Shown here one piece after another: positions 7,890 through 16,097 of a stretch of DNA of 64,000 nucleotides. The position numbers were made by a program, and so were the translations under genes. A model generated the notes under the pieces. The model was not told the origin of the DNA. It ran no database searches and saw nothing but the letters and a program-made list of their open reading frames with translations. Position 1 is the first letter of the stretch; every line of letters begins with the position of its first letter. The stretch covers positions 1-64,000 of the forward strand of contig NZ_RWKV01000001.1 in the NCBI RefSeq assembly GCF_003993795.1, read 5' to 3'. The DNA is from Aquabacter cavernae (lineage in GTDB: Bacteria > Pseudomonadota > Alphaproteobacteria > Rhizobiales > Xanthobacteraceae).

Positions 7890-9857
7890 GTGAAACTGTT
7901 CGAGGCGCGACGGCCTGCCTCCCTGGAGGAGGTCTCCTGGCTGCGCAAGGCGCTGCGGCGCCAGTTCGGCGAATTGCGCCTGCCCTCAGACGTGGCTGAC
8001 GAGACCGTGCTCGCCGTTGCGGAGCTGGCGGCGAACCTCGTCACCCACAGCCATCCCCCGCCCCGTGAGCTGGCCCTGGAGGCGGTTCTGGACGGCCTCG
8101 TCCTCACCGTCACCATCGAGGATGACGGCGGCCCCTTCGCCGGGTTCGAGGCGCAATGGGCGCGGGCGACATTGGCGGGGGCGGAGGACGGCTTTTCCGG
8201 CCGCGGCCTCGCCCTTGCCCGGCGCGCGCTCGACCGTGTCACCTATGAGCAGGGGCCGCCCAACCGCCTCACTGCCCGCCGGCTGCTCGCCCGCCGTCGC
8301 CCGGTCATCCTGGTGGTGGAGGACGAGGAGGTGCTGCTGGAGACCTATTGCGGCCTCCTGGAGCCCCATTACCGGCTGCTGGCGGCCGCCAATCTGAAGG
8401 ACGCGCTCAAGATCGCCTCCGACACCACGGTGGACCTGATCCTCACCGACTTCCATCTGGGCTCGGAGCCGGGCACCGCCTTGATCCATGCGCTGGAGGA
8501 TGACAGCGAGCGCCCGCCCATCCCCATCGTGATGATTACCGGCGATCCCAGCGTGCGGCTGCGCGCCCTGGAATTGGGCGTGGACACCTTCCTCACCAAG
8601 CCGGTCCAGCCCACCGCGCTGCTGGAGACGGTGAGCCTCGCCTTGATCCGCGCCACCCGGCAGCGGGCGCGGCTGCTGCGTTATTTCGGCTCGGCGCTGG
8701 ACAGCCTGGTGCATCCCTCCCTGCCCGAGCGGCTGGGGCCGTTCAATCTGGCGCTGCGCACCGGCACCGCCGATATCGGCGGCGGCGACCTCGTGGTGCA
8801 TCTGCCGCGCAAGGGCGCGGACCGTATCGTCATGGCCGATGTCATGGGCCACGGCATCAACGGCAAGGCGGGCGCGGTGGCGCAGGCGGCCATGATCCGG
8901 GCGCTGGACGTGGGCGAGCAGCTGGCGCCCAGTCCCTATCTCACCCGCTGGTCCAACCTGATCTTCTCCGAGCCCGGCTTCGACGCGGCCATGGCCACGG
9001 CGCTGGTGATCGATTTGTGGGAGGACGGCGCCATCGAGATCGCCTCGGCGGGCCATCCCTTGCCCATGGTGCTCTCGCGCACGGGCGTGCGCTCCATCGC
9101 CGCCGAGGGGCCGATCCTCGGCATCACCAAGGACGCCCGCTATGAGAGCGTGCAGCTGCGCCTCGACTGGGGCGACCGCCTGCTGCTCGCCACGGACGGG
9201 CTCGACCCCGTGGAGCTGGCCAGCGGCGGTCCGTGCCCGGACTGGCTGGTGCGCGAGGTTCTGGAGCGGGGACGCCAGCCGCTGGCCAAGGTGGTGGACG
9301 GCGCCTCCCACCGCATCGCCGACCGGCTGGGGCCGGACCCGGAGGATGACTGGACCCTGATCCTGGTGGAAGGCATTTCCCGGGCCCAGCGGGCGGGCGG
9401 GCTGCCCGCCATGGCCCAGCCTGTGCCGCCGGAGAGCGATCCCCTCCCATCAGGTACACCGGCACCCGCGCCCGCTTCTCCCACCGTTTCCGTCCCGGCG
9501 GACGGGCCATCCACCCTCGATCTCTCCGGCGTCGCCGCCTTGCGTCAGGCGGTGGGGGAAGACGGGTTCCGCCGCCTTGCTTTGCGCTTCGTGGACAACA
9601 CGCTGCGCCGGTTCCTGGAATGGGAGGATCTGGTGGCACGGCGCGCGGATGTGCCATTGGCCAGCGCTGCCCATGCCTTTGCGGGCGTCCTGGCCCAGTT
9701 CGGCCTCGCGGGAACAGCGGCTTTGGCCCGGCAGGTGGAGCACGAACCCGACCCGGCCGCCCGGCTGGATCTCGCCCGCGCGGTCATCCAAAGCGGCCCG
9801 CCGGAACTGGCCGCGTTCCGGCAATGGCTCGACGCCCCATCGGACGGCGGGTCGTAG
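7890..9857 (+). CDS. Four-domain signalling protein: HATPase - receiver - PP2C/SpoIIE phosphatase - HPt
   Basis: 655 residues, GTG start with SD GGGAGG at 7876-7881. Residues 5-120 form an anti-sigma-factor-type HATPase (VAELAANLVTHS as N-box, EDDGGPF). Residues 138-252 form a response-regulator receiver with acidic E144/D145, acceptor D187 in LTDFHLG, T217 and K237 (FLTKPVQP). Residues 285-495 form a PP2C-type phosphatase of the SpoIIE class (metal Asp in GGGDLVV, MADVMGHG and DDWTLIL). After a Pro-rich linker (510-542), residues 545-650 resemble an HPt domain with a candidate phospho-His H595 (AAHAFAGVLAQFG). It probably integrates a phosphorelay with partner switching on an anti-sigma antagonist; the target is unknown. 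No STAS partner gene lies beside it. Confidence 0.85.
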   Translation: MKLFEARRPASLEEVSWLRKALRRQFGELRLPSDVADETVLAVAELAANLVTHSHPPPRELALEAVLDGLVLTVTIEDDGGPFAGFEAQWARATLAGAEDGFSGRGLALARRALDRVTYEQGPPNRLTARRLLARRRPVILVVEDEEVLLETYCGLLEPHYRLLAAANLKDALKIASDTTVDLILTDFHLGSEPGTALIHALEDDSERPPIPIVMITGDPSVRLRALELGVDTFLTKPVQPTALLETVSLALIRATRQRARLLRYFGSALDSLVHPSLPERLGPFNLALRTGTADIGGGDLVVHLPRKGADRIVMADVMGHGINGKAGAVAQAAMIRALDVGEQLAPSPYLTRWSNLIFSEPGFDAAMATALVIDLWEDGAIEIASAGHPLPMVLSRTGVRSIAAEGPILGITKDARYESVQLRLDWGDRLLLATDGLDPVELASGGPCPDWLVREVLERGRQPLAKVVDGASHRIADRLGPDPEDDWTLILVEGISRAQRAGGLPAMAQPVPPESDPLPSGTPAPAPASPTVSVPADGPSTLDLSGVAALRQAVGEDGFRRLALRFVDNTLRRFLEWEDLVARRADVPLASAAHAFAGVLAQFGLAGTAALARQVEHEPDPAARLDLARAVIQSGPPELAAFRQWLDAPSDGGS

Positions 9858-9883
9858 ATCTCGCGCTGTGGCCCCCGCTGCCA

Positions 9884-10360
9884 TCAATCGATGGCGATGA
9901 TCTCCACCTCCTGGCCGGAGACCAGGGCGGCATCGCCCACCGCCTTGCCCATCATGGCCCGGGCCAGCGGGGACACATAGGACACGGAGCCGTTGGCCGG
10001 ATCCGCCTCGTCCTCGCCCACGATGCGGAAGATCTGGCGCCGTCCGTCCTCCCGGTCGAGGGTCATGGTGGTGCCGAACTGCACCGTGTCGGGATTGGCC
10101 TGGGTCTCCACCAGCTGGGCATTGGCCCGCCGGGCGCTCCAATAGCGCAGGTCGCGAGTGGCACGGGCCATGGCCATGCGGTCGGCCTGCACATCGCCCA
10201 TCTGCGCGGCGGCATAGGCGGCCCGTGCGTCCGCCAGGGCCGTGTCCAGCGCCGCAAGGCCGGTGACCGTCACGAGGTTCGGATGCGGGGAGATGGGACG
10301 GTCCGGCAGGTCGGCGGCGGTGGCCTCCAGATCGTTTTCACGGGTGAACGCGACGGACAT
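9884..10360 (-). CDS. GreA/GreB family protein (transcription elongation factor paralog)
   Basis: 158 residues. The segment PDRPISPHPNLVT followed by TALADARAAYAAAQ is typical of the GreA-like paralog found in Hyphomicrobiales. The C-terminal FKBP-like domain is recognisable from DREDGRRQIFRIVGEDEADP and YVSPLARAMMGKAVGD, the latter matching the SPLARALLGKxxGD motif of Gre factors. The tip of the N-terminal coiled coil lacks the canonical acidic loop (D-L-x-E-N-A-E-Y). Transcript-cleavage stimulation by this copy is therefore doubtful and it may be a regulator of RNA polymerase instead. It ends 27 bp from the convergent phosphatase gene. Confidence 0.85.
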   Translation of the reverse strand: MSVAFTRENDLEATAADLPDRPISPHPNLVTVTGLAALDTALADARAAYAAAQMGDVQADRMAMARATRDLRYWSARRANAQLVETQANPDTVQFGTTMTLDREDGRRQIFRIVGEDEADPANGSVSYVSPLARAMMGKAVGDAALVSGQEVEIIAID

Positions 10361-10436
10361 GGTGTGCGGTTTCCTCGCTATGCCGTTCGGGGTGGACCCT
10401 GCGGGGGCGCGTGTTTCTGGTCTGGTGGGGGGCGCG

Positions 10437-11324
10437 CTAGCGCCCTTCTCCCTCCGCCAGGACGGCCGCGAGCCCCTCGCGGTAGGTGGGATGGCGCAGC
10501 GTGACGCCCAAGGATTTCAGCCGGTCGTTGCGCACCCTTTTGTTGCCCGCCCAGAAGGTGAGGGCCATGGGGCTCATCTGCTGGGCGGCTTCCGCGAAGG
10601 GCAGGAGCGGCGGCGGCGAAACGCCCAGCAGGGCGGCGGCATGGGCCACCGGCTCGCCGGGCGCGGTGGGCAGGTCGTCGGTCACGTTGAGAATGCCGTC
10701 GAACCCCCGCTGGATCACCGCCCGGATGGATTGCGCGATATCGTCCGCATGCACGCGGTTGAACACCTGGCCGGGCTTGTCGATGCGCCGTGCCTCTCCG
10801 GCTTGGATCTGCCGTAGCGCATTGCGGCCCGGCCCGTAAATGCCGGCGAGCCGCAGGATGGCGACCGGGATGTCCTTGCGCTGCCCGAAGGCCCGCCAAT
10901 CCGCTTCCGCTGCAAGCCGCCGGCGCAGCCGGTCAGACCCGGGATTGGGCGTGGTCTCCTCGTCCACCCAGGCGCCGTCATGGTCGCCATAGACGCCGAG
11001 CGTGGTGAGATAGATCACCTGGGAGAGGCGCGGGCTGGTGGCGAGGGCGTCTTCGGCCAGCGCCAGGAGCGGGTCGCCGTCCGGCACCGGCGGGGCGGAG
11101 AGCAGCAGAATGTCGCTCTCGGCGATGGCCTCGGCCAGCACGTCCGGCAAGGCGGTGCCGTCGAAGGCGATGGCCTCCACGGGGCCGATGCCGGGCGTAC
11201 CGGCAAGGCGCGCGGCGCCGTCCGGAGTGCGGCTGGTGCCGATGATGCGGTCGAAATCGTGGGGGGTGGTCGCCAGAAGATGGCGGGCGCAATAGCCGAG
11301 CCCCACGGCGAGCAAAGTGGTCAT
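10437..11324 (-). CDS. NAD(P)-dependent oxidoreductase, extended-SDR/epimerase type
   Basis: 295 residues starting [17 protein letters not shown]. The opening G-x-G-Y-x-A resembles the nucleotide-binding loop of atypical extended SDRs. [24 protein letters not shown] and [15 protein letters not shown] match the YeeZ/NAD-dependent epimerase group. The active-site Tyr is present in VYGDH, but the usual Y-x-x-x-K is not, as is common in this atypical subgroup. The ATG overlaps the queG stop (ATGA, 11321-11324). A gst-queG-reductase order recurs in Rhizobiales. The substrate is unknown. Confidence 0.8.
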   Translation of the reverse strand: MTTLLAVGLGYCARHLLATTPHDFDRIIGTSRTPDGAARLAGTPGIGPVEAIAFDGTALPDVLAEAIAESDILLLSAPPVPDGDPLLALAEDALATSPRLSQVIYLTTLGVYGDHDGAWVDEETTPNPGSDRLRRRLAAEADWRAFGQRKDIPVAILRLAGIYGPGRNALRQIQAGEARRIDKPGQVFNRVHADDIAQSIRAVIQRGFDGILNVTDDLPTAPGEPVAHAAALLGVSPPPLLPFAEAAQQMSPMALTFWAGNKRVRNDRLKSLGVTLRHPTYREGLAAVLAEGEGR

Positions 11325-12562
11325 GCGGCGCTGTCCTTCAGGCCCGCCTGCCATTCGGCGGCCACGTCCGGGTCGGTTTCGCTGCGCGCATGCTGCGCAG
11401 CAAGGCGTGCGAAATCGGTGGGGGGGAGCAATTGCTCCAGCGCCCAGACCGCCGCCCCGCGCACCAGCGGCTCCGGGTCGCCCAGCAGGCGGTCCGCCTG
11501 CGGCACGAAGGCCGGATCGCCGGAATTCCCCATGGCGATCAGCACATTGCGCACCATGCGGGTGCGCCCGGTGCGCTTGATGGGGCTTTTGGGGAAGCGG
11601 GCGCGGAAGGCGGCATCGTCCAGCCCGGCCAGCTCCGCCAAGGACGGCGCGCGGTTCTCGGCGCGGGCGGCGAGGCGCATCTCGCGGCCTTCCTGGGCGA
11701 ACTTGTTCCAGGGGCAGGCGGCGAGGCAATCGTCGCAGCCATAGATGCGGTTGCCCATGAGCGGGCGCAGCGCGCGGGGAATGGGCCCGCGATGCTCGAT
11801 GGTGAGATAGGACACGCAGCGCCGCGCATCGATCTGGTAGGGGGCGGGGAAGGCTGCGGTGGGGCAGGCGTCCAGGCACGCCCGGCAGGCGCCGCAATGG
11901 TCGCGGGCGGGCGCGTCGGGCGGCAAGGGCAAGGTGGTGGCGATGGCGCCGAGAAACAGCCAGGAGCCCCGCTCGCGGGAGACGAGATTGGTGTGCTTGC
12001 CCTGCCAGCCGAGCCCCGCCGCCTGGGCGAGGGGCTTTTCCATGAGCGGGGCGGTGTCCACGAACACCTTCACATCGCCCTCGCCCGCTTCCGCCAGCGC
12101 GGCGCGGGCGACCCGCTTGAGCTTCGCCTTGATCAGCTCGTGATAATCCTCGCCCCGCGCATAGACCGAGATGGCGCCCCTGGCGCGCTCCGCCAGGATC
12201 GCGCGGGGATCCTCGTCCGGCCCGTAATTGAAGCCCAGCAGGATGACGGCGCGCATGTCCGGCCACAGGGCACGGGGACTGGCCCGGCGCTCCAGGGTCT
12301 CGCCCATCCAGTCCATGTCGCCATGGCGGCCTTCCGCCACGAAATGCGCGAGGCGGGGCGCGGCGGCGGCGATGCCGTCCGGGTCGGCGATGCCGAAGGC
12401 GTCGAAGCCTTCCTCGGCTGCGAGGACGGCGATGCGGGCCTTGAGGGTCTCTAGGGTGGGGGGCTCCCGGTTCTGCCGTGCGTGCTTGTCCGTGCCGGTG
12501 CCTTGCCCCCTCCCAACCCTCCCCCGCAAGCGGGAGAGGGCTTCGCTGTCCGCTTGCGGCAT
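11321..12562 (-). CDS. queG: Epoxyqueuosine reductase QueG (start uncertain)
   Basis: The body of the protein is clear: [11 protein letters not shown] near the N-terminus, [24 protein letters not shown] (cobalamin site with catalytic Asp), and two ferredoxin-type clusters in [16 protein letters not shown] and [15 protein letters not shown]. QueG reduces epoxyqueuosine to queuosine in tRNA using B12 and two [4Fe-4S] clusters. A C-terminal HEAT-like tail ([14 protein letters not shown]) follows. The family start should fall near 12460, yet no in-frame ATG, GTG or TTG exists there. The nearest candidates are TTG at 12529 and ATG at 12562, both inside a palindromic repeat (12506-12629) that seems to have displaced the original start. 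The 5' coordinate given is therefore a placeholder. Confidence 0.85.
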   Translation of the reverse strand: MPQADSEALSRLRGRVGRGQGTGTDKHARQNREPPTLETLKARIAVLAAEEGFDAFGIADPDGIAAAAPRLAHFVAEGRHGDMDWMGETLERRASPRALWPDMRAVILLGFNYGPDEDPRAILAERARGAISVYARGEDYHELIKAKLKRVARAALAEAGEGDVKVFVDTAPLMEKPLAQAAGLGWQGKHTNLVSRERGSWLFLGAIATTLPLPPDAPARDHCGACRACLDACPTAAFPAPYQIDARRCVSYLTIEHRGPIPRALRPLMGNRIYGCDDCLAACPWNKFAQEGREMRLAARAENRAPSLAELAGLDDAAFRARFPKSPIKRTGRTRMVRNVLIAMGNSGDPAFVPQADRLLGDPEPLVRGAAVWALEQLLPPTDFARLAAQHARSETDPDVAAEWQAGLKDSAA

Positions 12563-12629
12563 GGGTCCGCCCTCCCCCCGCACGGCCGAAGCTCCCTCTC
12601 CCGCTTGCGGGGGAGGGGTGGGGAGGGGG
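12506..12629. repeat. Palindromic MITE/REP-like element, copy 1
   Basis: Left arm 12506-12540 and right arm 12594-12629 are near-perfect inverted repeats (CCCCCTCCCAACCCTCCCCC versus its complement with small differences). Each arm also has an internal palindrome around CTCCCGCTTGCGGGGGAG. The 53-bp centre contains TGCGGCATGGG. A second copy with the same arms and a related centre lies at 26565-26691. The element sits in the queG-gst gap and runs into the 5' end of queG. Confidence 0.8.
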
Positions 12630-12729
12630 AAATGGGAAGAGGTGTCCAGGGGAGAGCCTGGGAAAGGAAAAGCGGGAAGAGGCAGATCATGGCCCTCGCC
12701 GGGCACAGCCCCGCCCGCTTCCGCCCCGC

Positions 12730-13419
12730 TCAGAAGTCCAGGTCCGCGTAGGTCTTGGAGGCCGGCATGCCCGGAATGCTGTCGTTCAGCAGGCCACGGA
12801 AGGTCGGCCGCGACTTCAGTCGCGCGTACCATTCCTTCGCGTCCTCGTCCTCGTCCCACGGCACGTCGCCCAGATAATCGGCCACGGACAGATGGGCGGC
12901 GGCGGCGAGATCCGCATGGGTCATCCGCTGCCCCGCCAGCCAGTTCCGGCCTTTGGCAAGCCATCCGATATATTTCAGATGATAGCGGATATTGGCCCGC
13001 GCCGCGCGCAGGGTGGTGGCGTCGGGCGATCCGCCGCCCTGATGGGCCTTCATGTAGCGCTTGTAGATGCGCTCGCGCACCAGATGGTCGGTGACGTCGA
13101 GGAACATCTTCTCGTTGAACCAGGCCACCAGCCGGCGCACCTCGATGCGCTCCAGCGGATTTTCGGGCAACAGGCGGCGATCGCCGAGCGCGAGGCCCCG
13201 CGTCTCGTCCAGATATTCGGCGATGATGGCCGCGCCGGGCACGGATGGGGCCTGCTGCTCGACCATCACCGGGGTTTCGTTGGCGGGATTGAGCGCCAGG
13301 AAGTCGGGACGGCGCTCCCACACCCGCTCCTCCACCAGTTCGGGCTCGATGCCGTATTCGGCGAGCACGAGGCGGACGAAACGCGAATGGGGGCAGAAGG
13401 AGTGGTGGTGGAGCTGCAT
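12730..13419 (-). CDS. Glutathione S-transferase family protein
   Basis: 229 residues. The N-terminal thioredoxin-fold half begins [21 protein letters not shown] with the S-x-x-x-R-x-x-L pattern, followed by [13 protein letters not shown] (cis-Pro and glutathione contacts) and IIAEYLDET. The C-terminal helical domain has [19 protein letters not shown], the conserved N-capping box (S/T-x-x-D). A Cys-Pro-His-Ser occupies the catalytic region, so a cysteine-type GST acting in thiol transfer or dehalogenation-like chemistry is possible. It precedes queG on the same strand, separated by a repeat. The substrate is unknown. Confidence 0.88.
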   Translation of the reverse strand: MQLHHHSFCPHSRFVRLVLAEYGIEPELVEERVWERRPDFLALNPANETPVMVEQQAPSVPGAAIIAEYLDETRGLALGDRRLLPENPLERIEVRRLVAWFNEKMFLDVTDHLVRERIYKRYMKAHQGGGSPDATTLRAARANIRYHLKYIGWLAKGRNWLAGQRMTHADLAAAAHLSVADYLGDVPWDEDEDAKEWYARLKSRPTFRGLLNDSIPGMPASKTYADLDF

Positions 13420-13611
13420 TTCGGGGGAAGGGCCTCTCGGGCTCGCTTCGGTCTAGAGCCGTTCTTTCGGCACTGCAAGACGCAATGACGGGTGCCGCTG
13501 TGGCAATGGCGCCACATGGTGAACCAAAGGAAACACCTCTCCTTGGGACAAGTCGGCGGGGGTGCGGACGGCTTTCTTGCGCCCTTGGACCCAAAACCCC
13601 AGGATGCCGCC

Positions 13612-13635
13612 GCCGCGTCGGCGCGGCGATTTTTT
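13612..13635 (+). terminator. Terminator-like hairpin in the uppP leader
   Basis: GCCGCG (13612-13617), loop TCGG, CGCGGC (13622-13627), then GA and six T residues (13630-13635). It reads as an intrinsic terminator on the plus strand, yet no plus-strand gene precedes it, and it lies 12 bases before the uppP ATG. It could be a transcriptional attenuator for uppP or end a short non-coding transcript from 13420-13610, where I see no ORF. Confidence 0.5.
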
Positions 13636-13647
13636 CCGGACCGGACC

Positions 13648-14457
13648 ATGACCCTCGGCACCATGCTCGAAGCCCTGTTCCTCGGTATCCTCGAGGGGCT
13701 CACCGAGTTCATCCCCGTCTCCTCCACCGCCCATCTGCTGCTGGCGGGGCACTTCCTGGGCTTCGAGAGCACGGGCAAGGCGTTCGAGGTTCTGATCCAG
13801 CTCGGGGCCGTGCTGGCCATCATCACGGTCTATTTCCAGCGCTTCCTGCGGGTGGCGATGATGCTGCCCAGCAATCCCGGCGCTCGCCGTTTCGTGATCG
13901 GTATAGTGCTCGCCTTCCTGCCGGCGGCGATCATCGGCGTGTTCGCGCACGGCTTCATCAAGGCGGTGCTGTTCGAATCGCCCATCCTCATCTGCTGCAC
14001 GCTGATTCTGGGCGGCATCGTGCTCTTGTTCATCGACCATGTGGCGCCGACGCCGCGCTACAACAACGCCATGGGCCTGCCGCTCTCCATGGCGCTCAAG
14101 ATCGGCCTCTGCCAGTGCGTGGCCATGATTCCCGGCATGTCGCGCTCGGGCTCCACCATCGTGGGCGCCATGCTCATGGGCGTGGACAAGCGGGCGGCGG
14201 CGGAATTTTCCTTCTTCCTCGCCTTGCCCACCATGATGGGGGCCTTCAGCTACGACCTCTACAAGAACCGAAACCTGCTCTCGCTGGATGACGGGCTGCT
14301 GATCGCCATCGGCTTCGTGGCGGCCTTCTGCTCGGCGGTGCTGGTGATCCGCTCGCTGCTCGACTTCGTGTCGCGCCACGGCTACGCGCCGTTCGGCTGG
14401 TGGCGCATCGCGGTGGGCCTCGCCGGCCTCGTGGGCCTCATGGTGTTCAAGCCCTGA
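13648..14457 (+). CDS. uppP: Undecaprenyl-diphosphate phosphatase
   Basis: 269 residues. [23 protein letters not shown] is the conserved N-terminal catalytic segment (E-G-x-T-E-F-x-P-[VI]-S-S-T-x-H), and [18 protein letters not shown] is the second one (P-G-x-S-R-S-G). Around eight hydrophobic segments are present. UppP (BacA) dephosphorylates C55-PP to recycle the lipid carrier for peptidoglycan and polysaccharide synthesis. The ATG at 13648 fits the family N-terminus; no strong SD is visible and a terminator-like hairpin lies just upstream. It diverges from the gst gene. Confidence 0.95.
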   Translation: MTLGTMLEALFLGILEGLTEFIPVSSTAHLLLAGHFLGFESTGKAFEVLIQLGAVLAIITVYFQRFLRVAMMLPSNPGARRFVIGIVLAFLPAAIIGVFAHGFIKAVLFESPILICCTLILGGIVLLFIDHVAPTPRYNNAMGLPLSMALKIGLCQCVAMIPGMSRSGSTIVGAMLMGVDKRAAAEFSFFLALPTMMGAFSYDLYKNRNLLSLDDGLLIAIGFVAAFCSAVLVIRSLLDFVSRHGYAPFGWWRIAVGLAGLVGLMVFKP

Positions 14458-14483
14458 GGCCAAGCGGGCCGGACGCTCGGGCG

Positions 14484-14702
14484 TCAGAAATCGGAGGCGA
14501 TGCCGCCCACTTCCCAGTCGCCGTAGCGCACCGGCTCCTTGCCGCCGCGCCCGTTCAATTCCGTGGGCATGGTCTCGCCCACCGCATCGATGGCGGCGCG
14601 GCGCTCGGCAGCTTCCGCAAGGGCGCGCTTGGCCGCCTCGCTCAGCGGACGCTCCTCGGGAACCAGGGTGGCGGTGGAAAAGACGTTGGTGGGTTCGCTC
14701 AT
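14484..14702 (-). CDS. DUF1674 / SdhAF4-like succinate dehydrogenase assembly factor
   Basis: 72 residues starting MSEPTNVFSTATLVPEERPLS with SD GGAGAG 7 bp upstream. The C-terminus ELNGRGGKEPVRYGDWEVGGIASDF is the diagnostic G-R-G-G-x-E-P-x-R-Y-G-D-W-E-x-x-G-x-x-x-D-F motif of DUF1674. Eukaryotic members (SDHAF4) chaperone the flavinylated SdhA subunit of complex II. It is a stand-alone gene converging on uppP (stop 27 bp away) and diverging from secB. Confidence 0.88.
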   Translation of the reverse strand: MSEPTNVFSTATLVPEERPLSEAAKRALAEAAERRAAIDAVGETMPTELNGRGGKEPVRYGDWEVGGIASDF

Positions 14703-14802
14703 CTCATCTCTCCGGCGCGTCACCATTCTTGCTCCCGCCTGCCAGCCGTGCTAGCGCACCGTGCCCTCGTGGGGACGAGGCGACGATTGCAAGGAGAAGA
14801 GC

Positions 14803-15285
14803 ATGGCGACGCAGAATGGCAGCCCGACGGACAACCAGGCGCCCGCGCTCAATGTGCTCGCCCAGTATATCAAGGATCTCTCCTTCGAGAATCCCAATGC
14901 ACCCCGTTCGCTCTCGAATCCGGGCGGCCAGCCGGACGTGAAGATCCAGATCAACGTCAACGCCCGGCCGCTGCAGGCCGAGGAGTTCGAGGTTGAGCTG
15001 AAGATCGACGGCAGCGCCACGGCGGGCGGCTCCACCCTGTTCGCCTTCGACCTCGTCTATGGCGGCATCTTCCGGGTGCGCAACATTCCCGAGCAGAGCC
15101 TCCAGGCGGTGGTGCTCATCGAGTGCCCGCGCCTGCTCTTCCCCTTCGCCCGCCAGATCGTGGCGGACGCGGTGCGCGGCGGCGGCTTCCCGCCCCTCAT
15201 GATCGACCCGGTGGACTTCGCCGCGCTCTACCAGCAGCGCATGGCGGCCGAGGCCCAGCGCCTCGCCACTGCCGGCCAGGCGTGA
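14803..15285 (+). CDS. secB: Protein-export chaperone SecB
   Basis: 160 residues with SD AAGGAG at 14791-14796. NVLAQYIKDLSFENPNAP is the SecB N-terminal motif, FAFDLVYGGIFRVRNIPE carries the conserved strand, and CPRLLFPFARQIVADAVRGGGFPPLMIDPVDFAALY is the SecA-contacting C-terminal helix region with the conserved F-P-F-A-R. SecB forms a cytosolic tetramer that keeps preproteins unfolded and delivers them to SecA. The downstream gene starts inside its stop codon. Confidence 0.95.
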   Translation: MATQNGSPTDNQAPALNVLAQYIKDLSFENPNAPRSLSNPGGQPDVKIQINVNARPLQAEEFEVELKIDGSATAGGSTLFAFDLVYGGIFRVRNIPEQSLQAVVLIECPRLLFPFARQIVADAVRGGGFPPLMIDPVDFAALYQQRMAAEAQRLATAGQA

Positions 15286-15962
15286 ACGCGGGTCGCATCC
15301 GCGACCAGGACCCCCGGCCCTCGGCCGGGGACACGGGAATTTTGCTGAAAGGCCGCGCGGCCCTCGTGCTTGCGGCGCTGCTGTGCGGCGTCGCCGGGGC
15401 GGGGGCGCAATCGCTGCCCCCTCTCACCTGCAGCGGTCCCTTCGCCAAGCAGGCGAACCGCGCGGCGCTCGTCACCGCCTTTGGCGACGCCAATGTGCGG
15501 GATGACGATATCTATGTGGGCGAGGGGGCGAGCGAGCCCGGAACCCTCGTCTATCCCGACGATCCCGAGCGGCGCCTCGAAATCCTCTGGCATGACGACG
15601 ACGCGCGGGCCCGCCCCGCGCTGATCCGCGCCAGCACGGGCAGCGTCTGGCGGGTCCCTGCGGGCCCAGGCGAATTGCGGGTCGGCATGGCCATCGCCGA
15701 TGTGGAGGCGCTGAACGGGCGCGCCTTCTCCCTCTACGGCTTCGAGTGGGACTATGGGGGCTACGCTTCCGGCTGGAAGGGTGGCGCGCTAGGCGAGGCG
15801 CGCGACGGCTGCGTGGTGGGCCTGCGCTTCGGGCCAGATCCCAAGGCGGACGACAAGGCGCTGCGCAAGGTCTCCGGCGACCGCCAGCTCTCCTCCGCCG
15901 CGCCCGCCGTGCGTGCGGTGCATCCCGTGGTGGAACAGATCACCCTCAGCTGGCCGGAATAG
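15282..15962 (+). CDS. Exported protein of unknown function
   Basis: GTG start overlapping the secB stop (GTGA, 15282-15285) gives 226 residues. An in-frame TTG at 15342, preceded by GGGGACACGGGAA, would give 206 residues and a more normal signal peptide (LLKGRAALVLAALLCG...AGAQS). The mature part begins LPPLTCSGPFAKQANRAALVTAFGDANV and is acidic, with W/Y/D-rich blocks such as YGFEWDYGGYASGWKGG. I do not recognise a domain with certainty. It is probably periplasmic. Its coupling to secB suggests co-expression with an export factor rather than a known shared pathway. Confidence 0.7.
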   Translation: MNAGRIRDQDPRPSAGDTGILLKGRAALVLAALLCGVAGAGAQSLPPLTCSGPFAKQANRAALVTAFGDANVRDDDIYVGEGASEPGTLVYPDDPERRLEILWHDDDARARPALIRASTGSVWRVPAGPGELRVGMAIADVEALNGRAFSLYGFEWDYGGYASGWKGGALGEARDGCVVGLRFGPDPKADDKALRKVSGDRQLSSAAPAVRAVHPVVEQITLSWPE

Positions 15963-16097
15963 GCCCACGGAACGTCTCCGGCACCTGCGGCAAGAGGTGC
16001 TTGGACCCAGGATCACCCCATTCGCTTATTGCGTGCAGGCCCCGGCGGCGCCAGGATGGCGAAAATTCTGCATTGCACAAAGAGGGGGTTGGTCGTC

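Noticed and set aside
12506..12629. CRISPR-like array of palindromic repeats
   Set aside because: There are only two arms in inverted orientation with one centre, no regularly spaced direct repeats, and no cas genes anywhere in the window.
11321..13594. 757-codon frame extending queG through the gst gene
   Set aside because: The upstream part reads the gst gene in the wrong frame and the palindromic repeat. Normal QueG length and motif order support a start close to 12460-12562.
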